A stretch of DNA of 64,000 nt from JANXUR01 sp038229415 (GTDB lineage Bacteria > Acidobacteriota > Terriglobia > Terriglobales > Acidobacteriaceae), in assembly GCA_038229415.1 (NCBI GenBank), contig JBBROM010000003.1:1-64000 (forward strand), in the 5' to 3' direction. Of the stretch, positions 13,586 through 21,882 are shown one piece after another. The notes beneath the pieces were generated by a model. That model was not told the DNA's origin and ran no database searches. It saw nothing but the letters and a program-made list of their open reading frames with translations. A program made the position numbers and the translations under genes. Positions within the stretch are counted from its first letter, which is position 1; each line of letters starts with the position of its first letter.

Positions 13586-14497
13586 ATGGCGCCCAAAGCA
13601 CAATCTCCCCGACGCGGCCCCGCTAACCTCCGTCTGGAGCGAGCACGGGCCTTGCGCGACGCTCACCCCTCGCGGCGCTGGATGCGGCTTATCCGGCTCG
13701 CCTTCTGGCGGGCGTTTGAGCATGACGCCTTTTCGATTGCCAAGGCGTCGGCATTTTCGCTGATCTTCACTTTGTTTCCATTGTTCCTCGTGCTCGGCAG
13801 CTTTCTTGCCGCCTCCAAGAATACCGAAATTTATCTGCGCGAAATTTCTCACACGCTTGGCGCGCTCATGCCCGCGGGTAGTCAGGTCGCGCTTAGTTTT
13901 CTGAAGGGATCTACCCAGCGGCCTGTGCGCTGGCTGGTGTTTACGTCCATCCTGACCATCTGGACTGCCTCGGGAGTAATCATTTCCTGGATGCAAGGCT
14001 TCCGGCTTGCCTACGGCCTTCCCGGAACGTGGGGCGTTCTCAAGGAACATCTGGTCGCCGCCTCGCTGGTAATTCTGGCAGGCGTTCCGTTGACTCTGGC
14101 TACCATTCTGGGCGTCTTCGGCAACAGCATTGAATCGGACGTTTTGCTGCATACCGGGCGTGCTTACAGCCGTTACGTATTTCTGCTTTGGACAATGATT
14201 CGCTGGTTGCTGACCAGCGTGACTTGCATGGCAGTGATGGCGCTGATTTACCATAACGCGATACCCAGAACGCAACGATGGCACTCCGTTTTGCCCGGCG
14301 CGCTGCTTTCCACCGCATTGTGGTTTGGCGCGACGGTCGGGTTTGGCTGGTATCTTCGAACCTTTGCCAACTTCAGCCTTCTCTATGGCTCGGTGGGTAC
14401 CGCCATGGGTTTGTTGTTGTGGCTGTATATTCTCTCCGTAATTGTCCTGGTGGGCGCGGAGTTCAACGCATTGATCTATCCCCGCGAGCTTAGCTAG
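13586..14497 (+). CDS. YihY/BrkB-type inner-membrane protein
   Basis: 303 residues with about six hydrophobic segments. The order fits the YihY/virulence factor BrkB family: an early amphipathic FWRAFEHDAFSIAKASAFSLIFTLFPLFLVL segment, then LVFTSILTIWTASGVIISWMQGF, and a C-terminal block including LYGSVGTAMGLLLWLYILSVIVLVGAEFNAL. The last stretch (YGSxGxxxxLLLWxYxxxxxxLxGAExNA) is the most diagnostic. The molecular function of this family is unsettled; older RNase BN labels are incorrect. The N-terminal 45 residues are Arg/Pro-rich and cytoplasmic. It begins 70 bp after rpoC and is probably transcribed from its own or read-through promoter. Confidence 0.85.
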   Translation: MAPKAQSPRRGPANLRLERARALRDAHPSRRWMRLIRLAFWRAFEHDAFSIAKASAFSLIFTLFPLFLVLGSFLAASKNTEIYLREISHTLGALMPAGSQVALSFLKGSTQRPVRWLVFTSILTIWTASGVIISWMQGFRLAYGLPGTWGVLKEHLVAASLVILAGVPLTLATILGVFGNSIESDVLLHTGRAYSRYVFLLWTMIRWLLTSVTCMAVMALIYHNAIPRTQRWHSVLPGALLSTALWFGATVGFGWYLRTFANFSLLYGSVGTAMGLLLWLYILSVIVLVGAEFNALIYPRELS

Positions 14498-14548
14498 GCG
14501 GGCATTTGCTCAGCAGCAGTTTTTGAAAGATTCAGAAAAGAGGCAGCA

Positions 14549-16105
14549 TTGAGCACAGTAGATTCACGTTCGCAGGCCGAAGCAGCGATGGCAATTGGCT
14601 CCGACCCGCAGTCGCGGAAGGCGCGCCGTGCCAAGATTATTTGCACCATCGGCCCCTCCTCGAATACCGAAGCCCAACTACGCGGCTTGATGCGCATGGG
14701 CATGGACGTGGCGCGCCTGAATTTTTCGCACGGCACGCACGAGGATCATGCCAAGGTGATTGACCGGTTGCGGCGCGTGGCGGAAAAGGAAGGCCGCAGC
14801 GTTTGCATTCTGCAAGATCTGCAGGGTCCTAAGATTCGCACTGGGAAGTTGAAGGATCGCACGCCCGTGACGTTGAAGGCGGGAGGGCGCGTCACCATTA
14901 CGCCGCAAGAGATCATGGGCACCGCTACAGTGCTCTCGACGACGTACAAGACGCTGGCGAAAGACTTGAGTGTAGGTGGCCGGGTTCTGCTGGCGGATGG
15001 CTTGATCGAATTGCGCGTCCGTGCGATACACGGCGACGACGTGGAATGCGACATCATCAATGGCGGGCTGCTCGGCGAGAATAAGGGCATTAATCTACCT
15101 GGTGCTGCCCTGAGCACGCCCTCGCTCACCGAAAAAGATTACAAGGACCTTGAGTTCGGGCTGAAGCATGGCGTGGATATGGTTGCGATCTCGTTTGTGC
15201 GCACGGCGGACGACATTCGCGTAGCCAAGCGGTGCATCGCGGAGTGGGGGGCGTCTGTGCCAGTGGTGGCCAAGCTGGAGAAGCCGCAGGCGATTGAACA
15301 TCTGGAAGAGATTCTGGATGTGGCCGACGTGGTGATGGTGGCGCGCGGCGACCTCGGCGTGGAACTGCCGCCGGAGCGCGTACCGGTGATCCAGAAGCAC
15401 GTGATTCGCCGTGCGGCGCATTGGCGCAAGCCGGTGATCATTGCCACGCAAATGCTGGAGTCCATGATTGAAAATCCACGGCCTACGCGCGCCGAGGCCA
15501 GCGACGTCGCGAATGCGGTGTTCGATGGCGCGGACGCGGTGATGCTCTCGGCGGAATCAGCCAGCGGCAAGTATCCGCAGGAAGCGGTTTGCATGATGGA
15601 CAAGATCGTGCGCGAAGCTGAGGCCAGTGGGCTCGACCTGCTACAGCCGCATCGCCATCGCCCGGGCCGTAAGCTGAGTATTGCCGAGACCATCTGCGAG
15701 TCCATCGCGATCGCGGCATCCGACCTTCAGATGGCGGCGATTGCCACCTTTACAGAGACAGGCCACAGCGCCCGGCTCATGTCCAAGTACCGCCCGGCGG
15801 TGGAGATCTATGCTTTCGCCCATACGGCGACGACCTGCAATCGTATGAATTTGTTGTGGGGGGTGAGACCGCTGCTGCGGGACAAGGCGCGCAGTTCGGA
15901 CGAGATGGTGGTGCAGGCGGAAACGGAGTTGCTGCGTCTGGGAAGGGTGAGGGCGGGCGACATCATTGGCGTGGTGGCAGGGACGCGGCTGGCCAGCGGC
16001 GGCACCAATTTTATGCGGCTGCATGTGGTGAGTCCGGAGGCGGTGACGGAGTTGGAACGCAAGGGGCGGCAAAAGCTCGCGGCTTCCGAGAAGCACAGCA
16101 AGTAG
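14549..16105 (+). CDS. pyk: Pyruvate kinase
   Basis: 518 residues. It converts phosphoenolpyruvate and ADP to pyruvate and ATP, the last step of glycolysis. Motifs: KIICTIGPSS near the N-terminus, MDVARLNFSHGTHEDH, the active-site block VVMVARGDLGVELPPERVP, and PVIIATQMLESM followed by PTRAEASDVANAVFDGADAVMLSAESASGKYP. A C-terminal domain is present. TTG 14549 is favoured as start because AAAAGAGG lies about 6 nt upstream; ATG 14588 is the alternative. The protein is about 40 residues longer than many pyruvate kinases, mostly at the N-terminus. The neighbours show no pathway link. Confidence 0.96.
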   Translation: MSTVDSRSQAEAAMAIGSDPQSRKARRAKIICTIGPSSNTEAQLRGLMRMGMDVARLNFSHGTHEDHAKVIDRLRRVAEKEGRSVCILQDLQGPKIRTGKLKDRTPVTLKAGGRVTITPQEIMGTATVLSTTYKTLAKDLSVGGRVLLADGLIELRVRAIHGDDVECDIINGGLLGENKGINLPGAALSTPSLTEKDYKDLEFGLKHGVDMVAISFVRTADDIRVAKRCIAEWGASVPVVAKLEKPQAIEHLEEILDVADVVMVARGDLGVELPPERVPVIQKHVIRRAAHWRKPVIIATQMLESMIENPRPTRAEASDVANAVFDGADAVMLSAESASGKYPQEAVCMMDKIVREAEASGLDLLQPHRHRPGRKLSIAETICESIAIAASDLQMAAIATFTETGHSARLMSKYRPAVEIYAFAHTATTCNRMNLLWGVRPLLRDKARSSDEMVVQAETELLRLGRVRAGDIIGVVAGTRLASGGTNFMRLHVVSPEAVTELERKGRQKLAASEKHSK

Positions 16106-16138
16106 GCTGCGTAGACAAGTTAGGCGCGGAGGCATCGC

Positions 16139-16498
16139 ATGACGCCGATGGGATCCATAGGTTCAACAGAAATGCCCGACGAAGTGCTTTCGATGGCGGT
16201 ATTTCGTGCCCAGGCAGGCCATGAGGAAGAGTGCCTGTCGCTGACGCTAGAGCTGGCCGCGTTGCTGGGTGCCAAGGGGCTGGCTAACGACACGTTGTGG
16301 CAGCAAGCCAACGGCACAGGCGGCGAGGACTACGTGCTGCTTCGTCGCTGGACCAGCGATCAGACCCGTCTGCTGGCGCATGACGACCCGGATGTTCATC
16401 GCATCTGGGCCCGCATGGGGTTGATTATGGAGACGATCCGCGTCTACGAGCGGCTAGAGGGCATAGAAGTGCCACCCCATCCGAATCGCATCGCTTAG
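16139..16498 (+). CDS. Small protein, possible antibiotic-biosynthesis-monooxygenase-like fold
   Basis: 119 residues. After 15 residues the sequence reads like a dimeric alpha/beta barrel of the ABM type: a beta strand (VLSMAVFRAQAGHEEE), a helix with LSLTLELAALLGAKGL, a strand with DYVLLRRWTS and a second helix. I assign the fold only tentatively; no catalytic residue can be named. GGAGG (about 16127-16131) lies 7 nt before ATG 16139. It follows pyk by 33 bp and may share its transcript. It could equally be an unrelated small enzyme. Confidence 0.6.
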   Translation: MTPMGSIGSTEMPDEVLSMAVFRAQAGHEEECLSLTLELAALLGAKGLANDTLWQQANGTGGEDYVLLRRWTSDQTRLLAHDDPDVHRIWARMGLIMETIRVYERLEGIEVPPHPNRIA

Positions 16499-16530
16499 CC
16501 CCGGTTAAAAGCACGAAGAGCTACTGGACG

Positions 16531-17415
16531 CTACTGGACGCGCCTGGGGCCTCCGCCGGATCCCTTTCGATCAGAGTCGGAATCCGAATCGCTGGGGCCG
16601 CGGTAGTTGCCGTGCTGGTCGAAGTAGTCATCCATGCGGAAGTCTTTGCCTTGGTCGCGCATATAGACCACGAACTTGCTGGCGGCCCGGCGGCGCTTCC
16701 AGCGGTAGTAGCGATTCCGCAACCCAAAATATTGCTCAGAGGCAGCGAACTGCATGCCCCGGCGCGGCAGAAAGCGGAGGTAGAGCCAGGCCACGAGGGC
16801 CCCGCCCAGGTGCGCCACGTTGGCAACACCCTCGGCACGCCCTGCCGCAGCCTGTAGCGCCCCGTAGAGCGCGATTCCGATGAGGATCAGCACCATGTAG
16901 CGAGCCTTGATGGAGATGGGCAGCGGGAAGAGGAATATCTCGCGGTCACCAAACAGAATGCCGAAGGCTGCCAGCAGGCCGTAAACGGCCCCAGAAGCGC
17001 CTACCGTGGGAACGTAAGGCGAGATGCCCATGATTCCGGTGTACGACACTGCTACGGTTACCAGCCCGGCGCCTGCCAGGCAGATGCCATAAAATTCCAG
17101 AAAGCGCCTTGAGCCCCAGTTGCTCTCCAGTTGCGAGCCGAACATCCACAGCGTCAACATATTGAACAGCACGTGCCAGAAGTTGGCGTGCAAAAAGCCA
17201 TAGGTGAACAATTGCCAAACGTAGCCGCTGCCCACCACCTCATTGGGGATGAGCTTCAGGTGATTCACATAGTGCAGCAGTTCATAATGGTTCGCGGGAA
17301 AAAACGCATCAAAGATAGCAACGAGGAAAAATACGCCCGCATTGGCGAGAATGATTCGCTTGACCCAAGGGGTAAAGGGCGGAAAGCTGAGCGTCATGGT
17401 ACCTTGCGGAGGCAT
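16531..17415 (-). CDS. Rhomboid-family intramembrane serine protease
   Basis: 294 residues from ATG 17415, chosen because GGAG lies 8 nt upstream; the frame is open for 39 further codons but these are not membrane-like. About six transmembrane helices. The family signature is visible: a conserved HANFWHVLFNMLTLWMFG loop/helix, the serine motif GASGAVYG, and the histidine in NVAHLGG. The Ser-His dyad cuts substrates inside the membrane. After the last helix a soluble basic segment (RNRYYRWKRRR) and a low-complexity Ser-Asp tail (DSDSDSDR) follow. The cognate substrate is unknown. It is divergent from the LysW-like gene. Confidence 0.92.
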   Translation of the reverse strand: MPPQGTMTLSFPPFTPWVKRIILANAGVFFLVAIFDAFFPANHYELLHYVNHLKLIPNEVVGSGYVWQLFTYGFLHANFWHVLFNMLTLWMFGSQLESNWGSRRFLEFYGICLAGAGLVTVAVSYTGIMGISPYVPTVGASGAVYGLLAAFGILFGDREIFLFPLPISIKARYMVLILIGIALYGALQAAAGRAEGVANVAHLGGALVAWLYLRFLPRRGMQFAASEQYFGLRNRYYRWKRRRAASKFVVYMRDQGKDFRMDDYFDQHGNYRGPSDSDSDSDRKGSGGGPRRVQ

Positions 17416-17519
17416 CGGTGCATCTCCAACGTACGGTCGGGCAAAACCTAAAATCGCCGCGTTTTTGCTGCGACAGCAGTGCAAGCTATACCAAAGGCGT
17501 ATTTCTTTTGCCAATAGGC

Positions 17520-17548
17520 TTGACGCGGGCACCCCAAGAATCTAAATA
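17520..17548 (+). promoter_or_regulatory. Sigma-70-type promoter for the LysW-like gene
   Basis: TTGACG (17520-17525), a 17-bp spacer, then TAAATA (17543-17548). Transcription would start near 17555, about 38 nt before the ATG at 17593, whose ribosome binding site is GGAAGGAGG. Confidence 0.65.
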
Positions 17549-17592
17549 TTAGCAGGGAAGCTAAAGTTTCCAGACCCCGGAAGGAGGAACGA

Positions 17593-17817
17593 ATGGTCTA
17601 TTGTCCCGAATGTGAGAGCGATCTCGATGTGGAGCAGGACGAAATCGAAGAAGGCGAGGTGGTGTCGTGCCCGGAGTGCGGCACTGACTTTGAGGTGATC
17701 ACTGCTGATCCGCTTGAGCTTCGTCGGGTGGGTGAAGAGGATGATGACGACGACGAGGATGACGACGAAGCTACGAAAGACGATGACGACGACGAGGATG
17801 ATGACGACGACGAGTAG
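17593..17817 (+). CDS. LysW-like zinc-ribbon carrier protein with poly-acidic tail
   Basis: 74 residues. Residues 1-45 match the LysW/ArgW amino-group carrier family: MVYCPEC, a second CPEC at about residues 27-30 making a four-Cys zinc ribbon, then TDFEVITADPLEL. In LysW the C-terminal Glu is loaded with alpha-aminoadipate or glutamate during lysine/arginine synthesis, and the tail usually reads EDWGE. Here the tail is about 28 residues of almost pure Asp/Glu ending DDDDDE, so the terminal Glu is kept but the Trp-Gly is missing. No LysX or other pathway gene lies nearby. The ribosome binding site AAGGAGG is excellent. It could be a carrier with a different role or an unrelated acidic zinc-ribbon protein. 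Confidence 0.75.
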   Translation: MVYCPECESDLDVEQDEIEEGEVVSCPECGTDFEVITADPLELRRVGEEDDDDDEDDDEATKDDDDDEDDDDDE

Positions 17818-18235
17818 CAGCCAACCGTCGCCCCAAGTGCCGTCACTCTGCGTTCGTAGCGCAGCGGTGGTGCTTTGCCTGCTGCTAGGCGTAACGTCGT
17901 CCGGTTGGGCGGGCCAAAGTAAAGACCCAGCCAAGAATCCGGCAGCCCTCTATGCACTCATTGAAGGCACGGTGTGGGACGCCAACAATCAGCCGTTCTA
18001 TGGTGCCAAGGTGAGCATTCGCCTCGCGGGCCAGAAGAAAGCCCACTGGGATCGGATTTCGGATCATCGCGGTGAGTTCGCGCAGCGGGTTCCGGCGGGC
18101 AAGGCAGACTACATTGTGACGGCGGAAATTCCAGCGGAGGGCGGCAAGTCCAAGAAGGGAAAGGGCCCCGCCGTTGAGGTTGCGGTTCACGTGGAGGCCG
18201 AGGAGCGCGTAGACGCTTCTTTGCATCTAAAATAA
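17801..18235 (+). CDS. Secreted protein with carboxypeptidase-regulatory-like beta-sandwich
   Basis: About 144 residues from the ATG at 17801, which overlaps the 3' end of the LysW-like gene in another frame (stop 17815-17817) and suggests translational coupling. The start is uncertain: the frame stays open further upstream through Asp codons read as Met-Thr repeats, and a GTG at 17837 is closer to the signal peptide. A signal peptide (SAAVVLCLLLGVTSSGWAG) is followed by one domain beginning ALIEGTVWDANNQPFYGAKVSIR, typical of carboxypeptidase-regulatory/transthyretin-like folds that stabilise or bind surface partners. A basic stretch KGKGP interrupts a loop. Exported, function unknown. Confidence 0.75.
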   Translation: MTTTSSSQPSPQVPSLCVRSAAVVLCLLLGVTSSGWAGQSKDPAKNPAALYALIEGTVWDANNQPFYGAKVSIRLAGQKKAHWDRISDHRGEFAQRVPAGKADYIVTAEIPAEGGKSKKGKGPAVEVAVHVEAEERVDASLHLK

Positions 18236-18285
18236 GTGTAGGCGGAGCAAGGAAACAGCTTTCCGCCCGAAGGCAGGTACAACGC

Positions 18286-18651
18286 GTGACGCAGGTCAAC
18301 AAAATTCGCTTAATGGTGATGGCAGCGGTTGTGGTTTTGGCTGTGCTCTTGTCGGTTCCGGCTTCCGCCAAGGATAAAGGGCCTACCACTCGCACCCTGA
18401 TGGGGCACGTGGCCAACGCGGGCGAAACGCCGTTGGCGGACGCGGTCGTCTACCTGACCAACACCAAGTCGGCGGATATTCGCACTTATATTGCCGACAA
18501 AGAGGGGGCGTTTCATTTTTCCGCACTTGCTCCCAATGTGGACTACCAGATTTACGCCAAGTTCAAGGACCACAAGAGCGACGTGAAGACGCTCAGCCAG
18601 TTCGATAACCGCCCGCAGGTCATCGTGAATCTGCGCATTGACGTGCAGTAG
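18286..18651 (+). CDS. Secreted carboxypeptidase-regulatory-like domain protein
   Basis: 121 residues: signal peptide (MVMAAVVVLAVLLSVPASA) then a single beta-sandwich domain from RTLMGHVANAGETPLADAVVYL to VNLRIDV. It resembles the preceding protein in layout and probably arose by duplication, though identity is low. GTG 18286 is used as start (GAAGGCAGG about 10 nt upstream); ATG 18313 is an alternative and keeps the signal peptide. It is 50 bp downstream of the preceding gene and probably in the same transcript as the LysW-like gene. Its role in the periplasm or outer membrane is unknown. Confidence 0.75.
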   Translation: MTQVNKIRLMVMAAVVVLAVLLSVPASAKDKGPTTRTLMGHVANAGETPLADAVVYLTNTKSADIRTYIADKEGAFHFSALAPNVDYQIYAKFKDHKSDVKTLSQFDNRPQVIVNLRIDVQ

Positions 18652-18927
18652 GCTATGTCGTAGTTAGCGCGGTAACGCTGGTTCGTACCTTGGCCGGAAC
18701 TAAGGCCGCCGTTTTTTTGTTCCCCTTTCTTGCCACATCTCTTCGACCCGCAATCCGCAATCACTTCGTTCACGTTTCCCGGTGCGGGAACCACTCCGGG
18801 ACATGTACCCTCATTTTTTTCACTTTGATAGCTCGGAATTCCGCATGGGTGCGCCATAATCCTCGCGAGGCTTGGGGAATTCCAGGAGAGGGAGGCCGCG
18901 CGAGGATCACGCGCCAGGAGTGCGACT
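18652..18927. other. Intergenic region without gene
   Basis: 276 bp. Apart from the hairpin at 18688-18719 I see no coding potential. A GAGGGAGG run near 18887 and GGAG at 18918 precede the methyltransferase start. Confidence 0.5.
18688..18719 (+). terminator. Weak terminator-like hairpin
   Basis: CCTTGG-CCGGAA-CTAAGG followed by CCGCCGTTTTTTTG. The stem is only six pairs with one G-T pair, but the T run is good. It fits the end of the 17593-18651 transcript. Confidence 0.45.
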
Positions 18928-19632
18928 ATGATGCATCAGCGGCTGAAAGATATCTGCTTTGAGGCGATCTCGGCGGCTACGCTGCCGGGCTACTATCTGC
19001 GCAAGACGTTTGGTGTTCCCCGGCGGGGATTCGACGAGGAGCGGCACCTGCACATCGGGTGCGGCGGAAAATATCTGCCCGGCTTTGTGAACATTGATGC
19101 CAATCCGCGACTACGCCTGGATATGTGGCTGGACGTGCGCAATGGCCTGCCCTTCCGCGACAACAGCGTGGATTCCATCTACAGCACGCACATGATGGAG
19201 CATTTCTATCCTGACGAGTTGCAGCATGTGCTGCGCGAATGCCACAGGGTGCTGCGGCCGGAGGGCGGCATGAGGATCATTGTGCCCAGCCTGGCGAGTG
19301 CCTCCAAGGCCTATGCCCAAGGGCGCCTGGAGTGGTTCCCAGCACAGTTTCCGCGCAGCTTCGATTCGCTGGGTGGACGCTTTGCCAACTTCATCTTCTG
19401 TGACGGCCAGCACCGCACTGCCTTTGACTTCGACCACATCGCGGAACTGCTATGCCGCGCAGGCTTCGCCGCCGTGGAGGAGTGCACCGAAGGCCATAGC
19501 GAACTCTACGGCGAACGAGTACCGGTGTACGATCCTCGTGACTTGCACGATTTGCCACATTCTCTCTACGTGGAGGCGTTCAAGGACGCAGAGCGTGGGC
19601 GTGGCGAGTTCGACCTGCCGCGTGCGGCGTAA
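18928..19632 (+). CDS. Class I SAM-dependent methyltransferase-like protein
   Basis: 234 residues. Motif I reads HLHIGCGGKYLPGFVNIDANP, followed by LDVRNGLPFRDNSVDSIYSTHMMEHF (motif II/III region of the Methyltransf_11 type) and HRVLRPEGGMRIIVPSL. These bind S-adenosylmethionine; the substrate is unknown. Similar proteins often sit among glycosyltransferase genes and modify polysaccharide or lipid, but no such neighbours are here. ATG 18928 is preceded by CCAGGAGTGCG. A second ATG at 18931 is equally possible. The gene appears intact. Confidence 0.85.
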   Translation: MMHQRLKDICFEAISAATLPGYYLRKTFGVPRRGFDEERHLHIGCGGKYLPGFVNIDANPRLRLDMWLDVRNGLPFRDNSVDSIYSTHMMEHFYPDELQHVLRECHRVLRPEGGMRIIVPSLASASKAYAQGRLEWFPAQFPRSFDSLGGRFANFIFCDGQHRTAFDFDHIAELLCRAGFAAVEECTEGHSELYGERVPVYDPRDLHDLPHSLYVEAFKDAERGRGEFDLPRAA

Positions 19633-19648
19633 AGGTACTCCCTGGCCC

Positions 19649-19700
19649 GGAACCCTCCTGAGTCCACCGCCAAGCGCGGTGCACTTAGGTGGGCGGTTCC
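19649..19700. repeat. Long imperfect hairpin between methyltransferase and TPR genes
   Basis: GGAACC (19649-19654) pairs with GGTTCC (19695-19700); inside, CCTGAGT pairs with ACTTAGG and CACCGC with GCGGTG around a CAAGC loop. There is no T run, so it is more like a palindromic element than a terminator. Confidence 0.45.
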
Positions 19701-19784
19701 CCCCAATGGGCAATTGACCGCAAGCCAGCCGAAGTGAAACACTAAATGCGTCCCCCCGGAACGTATTCTGCATACGGAGGCGGT

Positions 19785-21725
19785 ATGTATTCCCCGCTAC
19801 GAATTGCTTCTCTTGCTATTGTTGTCTTTCTCATAGCCGCCCTGCCGGTATCCGGCCAGAGGTCCGATCCCTTTAACCCTTATAACCCGCCCGGAAGTTC
19901 CGCCGGTGGCCAGCTTTACGGAGCGGGGGCTGTGGTTCATGTGATCGTGCTGAACGAGAAGCACAAGCATTTGGATCAGCAGGCGGTGGTGCGCTTGATC
20001 GGCAAGACCGAAAAGTCAACCTATTACGGAACCACCACCGATCACTCCGAAGTGGATATCGTCGGGATCGAACTGGTGGGCACGTACGACGTGGAAGTCA
20101 GTTCTTTTGGCTATAGCACGGCGCATCAGCCGCTGATGGTGGGTTCCGTTATTGGTACGTTCCAAGTGAATATTACCCTTCAGCCTGATCCGGCTGCCGT
20201 GAACCTGAACGCGGCGCTCGGTTCGCAGTTGCCCGCAAAGGTGCGTAAGCAGACTCAGCGCGGGGTCACCTATCTTAAGTCTGGCGACCTGAAGCACGCG
20301 GAAAAAGAACTGGAAGGCGCCGAGCGGCAGGAACCCTCGAGCCCGGAAATCGCATTCTTGCTTGGCTACCTCCAGCTGCAGCGCAAGGAAGATGCCAGCG
20401 CGCAAACCTACCTTGAAAAAGCCGCTACCCTAGATCCAAAGAATGTGCAGGCACTCACTATGCTGGGCAAGCTGCACATTGCCCATAAGGAATACGCTAT
20501 CGCCCGCACCTCACTGGAGCAGGCGGTCGCCGCTGATCCTGATTTCTGGAATGCACACTATCTTCTAGCCAACGACTGCTTATGGTTGAAGGACTATGCG
20601 CCCTCCCGCGACCACGCCCAGTTGGCGATTGACAAGGGAAAGGGTGCCGCCAGTGAGGCCTATCTCGTACTAGGACAGGCTGAAGCGAACCTAGGCCACT
20701 TTAAGGAAGCCATTGCAGCACTGTACAGCTACCTACAGCACAATCCCAGCAGTCCGGCATTGGCACAGGTACAGAAATACCTTGGGGATCTCGAGCGCCA
20801 TGCCGAGGAGGTAAAAGCTGGTAAAGCAGTTCCGACCTCCACCTTCGCCGTCACCTCGGTGATTCAGGTGGAGGACAACATCGATGATCTACGCCTGGCG
20901 GCCAAGGGATGGGCACCACCTGGTGTAGACGACGTCAAGCCGCAGGTTGCCGCCGATGTGGTGTGCCCCACCACCGGCGTGCTGGATCTGTCTGGCAAGC
21001 GGGTGAAGGAGCTGGTGGACAATGTTGCCAAGTTCGCCGCTGTCGAGGAAGTGCTGCACGAGAACGTCGATGAGTCGGGCCACCCGGTGTCGCATGAGAC
21101 ACGCAGCTTTGACTATTCGGTTGAAATTGCCGAGTCGCACGGCGCGCTCGGAGTGGATGAATACCGTATCGCTCACGGCGACCTCTCCGACTTTCCCGAC
21201 CAGATCGCTTCGCGCGGTTTTCCGGCGCTGGCCATGGTATTCCATCCCAGTATGCGCGACAATTTCCAGATGACGTGCGAAGGTCTAGGACAGTGGAAGA
21301 ACCAGGCGACTTGGCTGGTCTACTTCCGCCAGCGCGATGACCGTCCCAATAAGATGCATGACTATCAGGTCGGCACTCAGACTTATGCTGCTGACCTGAA
21401 AGGACGGGCATGGATTTCTGCGGATGACTTCCAGATCGTGCACATGGAATCGGAACTAGTGGCACCGATCCGCAAGATCCATCTGCTGACGGAGCATCAG
21501 GCCGTGGACTACGGCCCAGTGCTGTTCGCAGCAAAAAAGGAACAACTGTGGCTCCCCAAGAGCGCGGACCTGTATGTGGACTTTCAGCGGCACCGCTTCC
21601 ACCGCCGCCACAGCTACGATCGATTCCTGCTGTTTGCGGTGGACTCCAGCTCAAAGGACAAGGTGCCAGTGGCACCACCTGTAGACAAGCCCGCTGCGCC
21701 CGGGGAGAAGGGCCCGCAGCAGTAA
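19785..21725 (+). CDS. Secreted TPR protein, tandem paralogue 1
   Basis: 646 residues from ATG 19785 (GGAGGCGGT upstream). Signal peptide (LRIASLAIVVFLIAALPVSGQ); a beta-sandwich domain at about 40-135 (VHVIVLNEKHKHLDQQAVVRLIG); TPR repeats at about 150-320 (KSGDLKHAEKELEGAERQEP, YLEKAATLDPKNVQALTMLGKL); then a C-terminal domain of about 250 residues containing EGLGQWKNQATWLVYF, LKGRAWISADDFQIVHMESELV and LWLPKSADLYVDFQ. The last domain recalls LolA/RseB-like outer-membrane sensors, tentatively. Exported, function unknown. It is about 60% identical, by eye, to the next gene. Confidence 0.85.
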   Translation: MYSPLRIASLAIVVFLIAALPVSGQRSDPFNPYNPPGSSAGGQLYGAGAVVHVIVLNEKHKHLDQQAVVRLIGKTEKSTYYGTTTDHSEVDIVGIELVGTYDVEVSSFGYSTAHQPLMVGSVIGTFQVNITLQPDPAAVNLNAALGSQLPAKVRKQTQRGVTYLKSGDLKHAEKELEGAERQEPSSPEIAFLLGYLQLQRKEDASAQTYLEKAATLDPKNVQALTMLGKLHIAHKEYAIARTSLEQAVAADPDFWNAHYLLANDCLWLKDYAPSRDHAQLAIDKGKGAASEAYLVLGQAEANLGHFKEAIAALYSYLQHNPSSPALAQVQKYLGDLERHAEEVKAGKAVPTSTFAVTSVIQVEDNIDDLRLAAKGWAPPGVDDVKPQVAADVVCPTTGVLDLSGKRVKELVDNVAKFAAVEEVLHENVDESGHPVSHETRSFDYSVEIAESHGALGVDEYRIAHGDLSDFPDQIASRGFPALAMVFHPSMRDNFQMTCEGLGQWKNQATWLVYFRQRDDRPNKMHDYQVGTQTYAADLKGRAWISADDFQIVHMESELVAPIRKIHLLTEHQAVDYGPVLFAAKKEQLWLPKSADLYVDFQRHRFHRRHSYDRFLLFAVDSSSKDKVPVAPPVDKPAAPGEKGPQQ

Positions 21726-21746
21726 ACGGTGAAGTTACTAATGGAA

Positions 21747-21770
21747 GGGCGCTTACTGAAGCGCTTTCAT
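21747..21770 (+). terminator. Short hairpin between the two TPR paralogues
   Basis: GCGCTT (21749-21754), loop ACTG, AAGCGC (21759-21764), followed by TTTCAT. It is weak and may only reduce read-through into the second paralogue. Confidence 0.4.
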
Positions 21771-21882
21771 AGCAAATCGCGATACGCTTTCACGAACGAA
21801 TTCTTTGCGGTCGAGGATCTCCCTAATCGGCATGACGCACTGAGAAAGCACTTTCGCGGTTTTTGTGGAAGTAGGAGGCAGT

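Noticed and set aside
17714..17800. Met-Thr repeat N-terminus for the secreted protein at 17801
   Set aside because: It is the Asp-codon repeat of the upstream gene read in the next frame and would bury the signal peptide.
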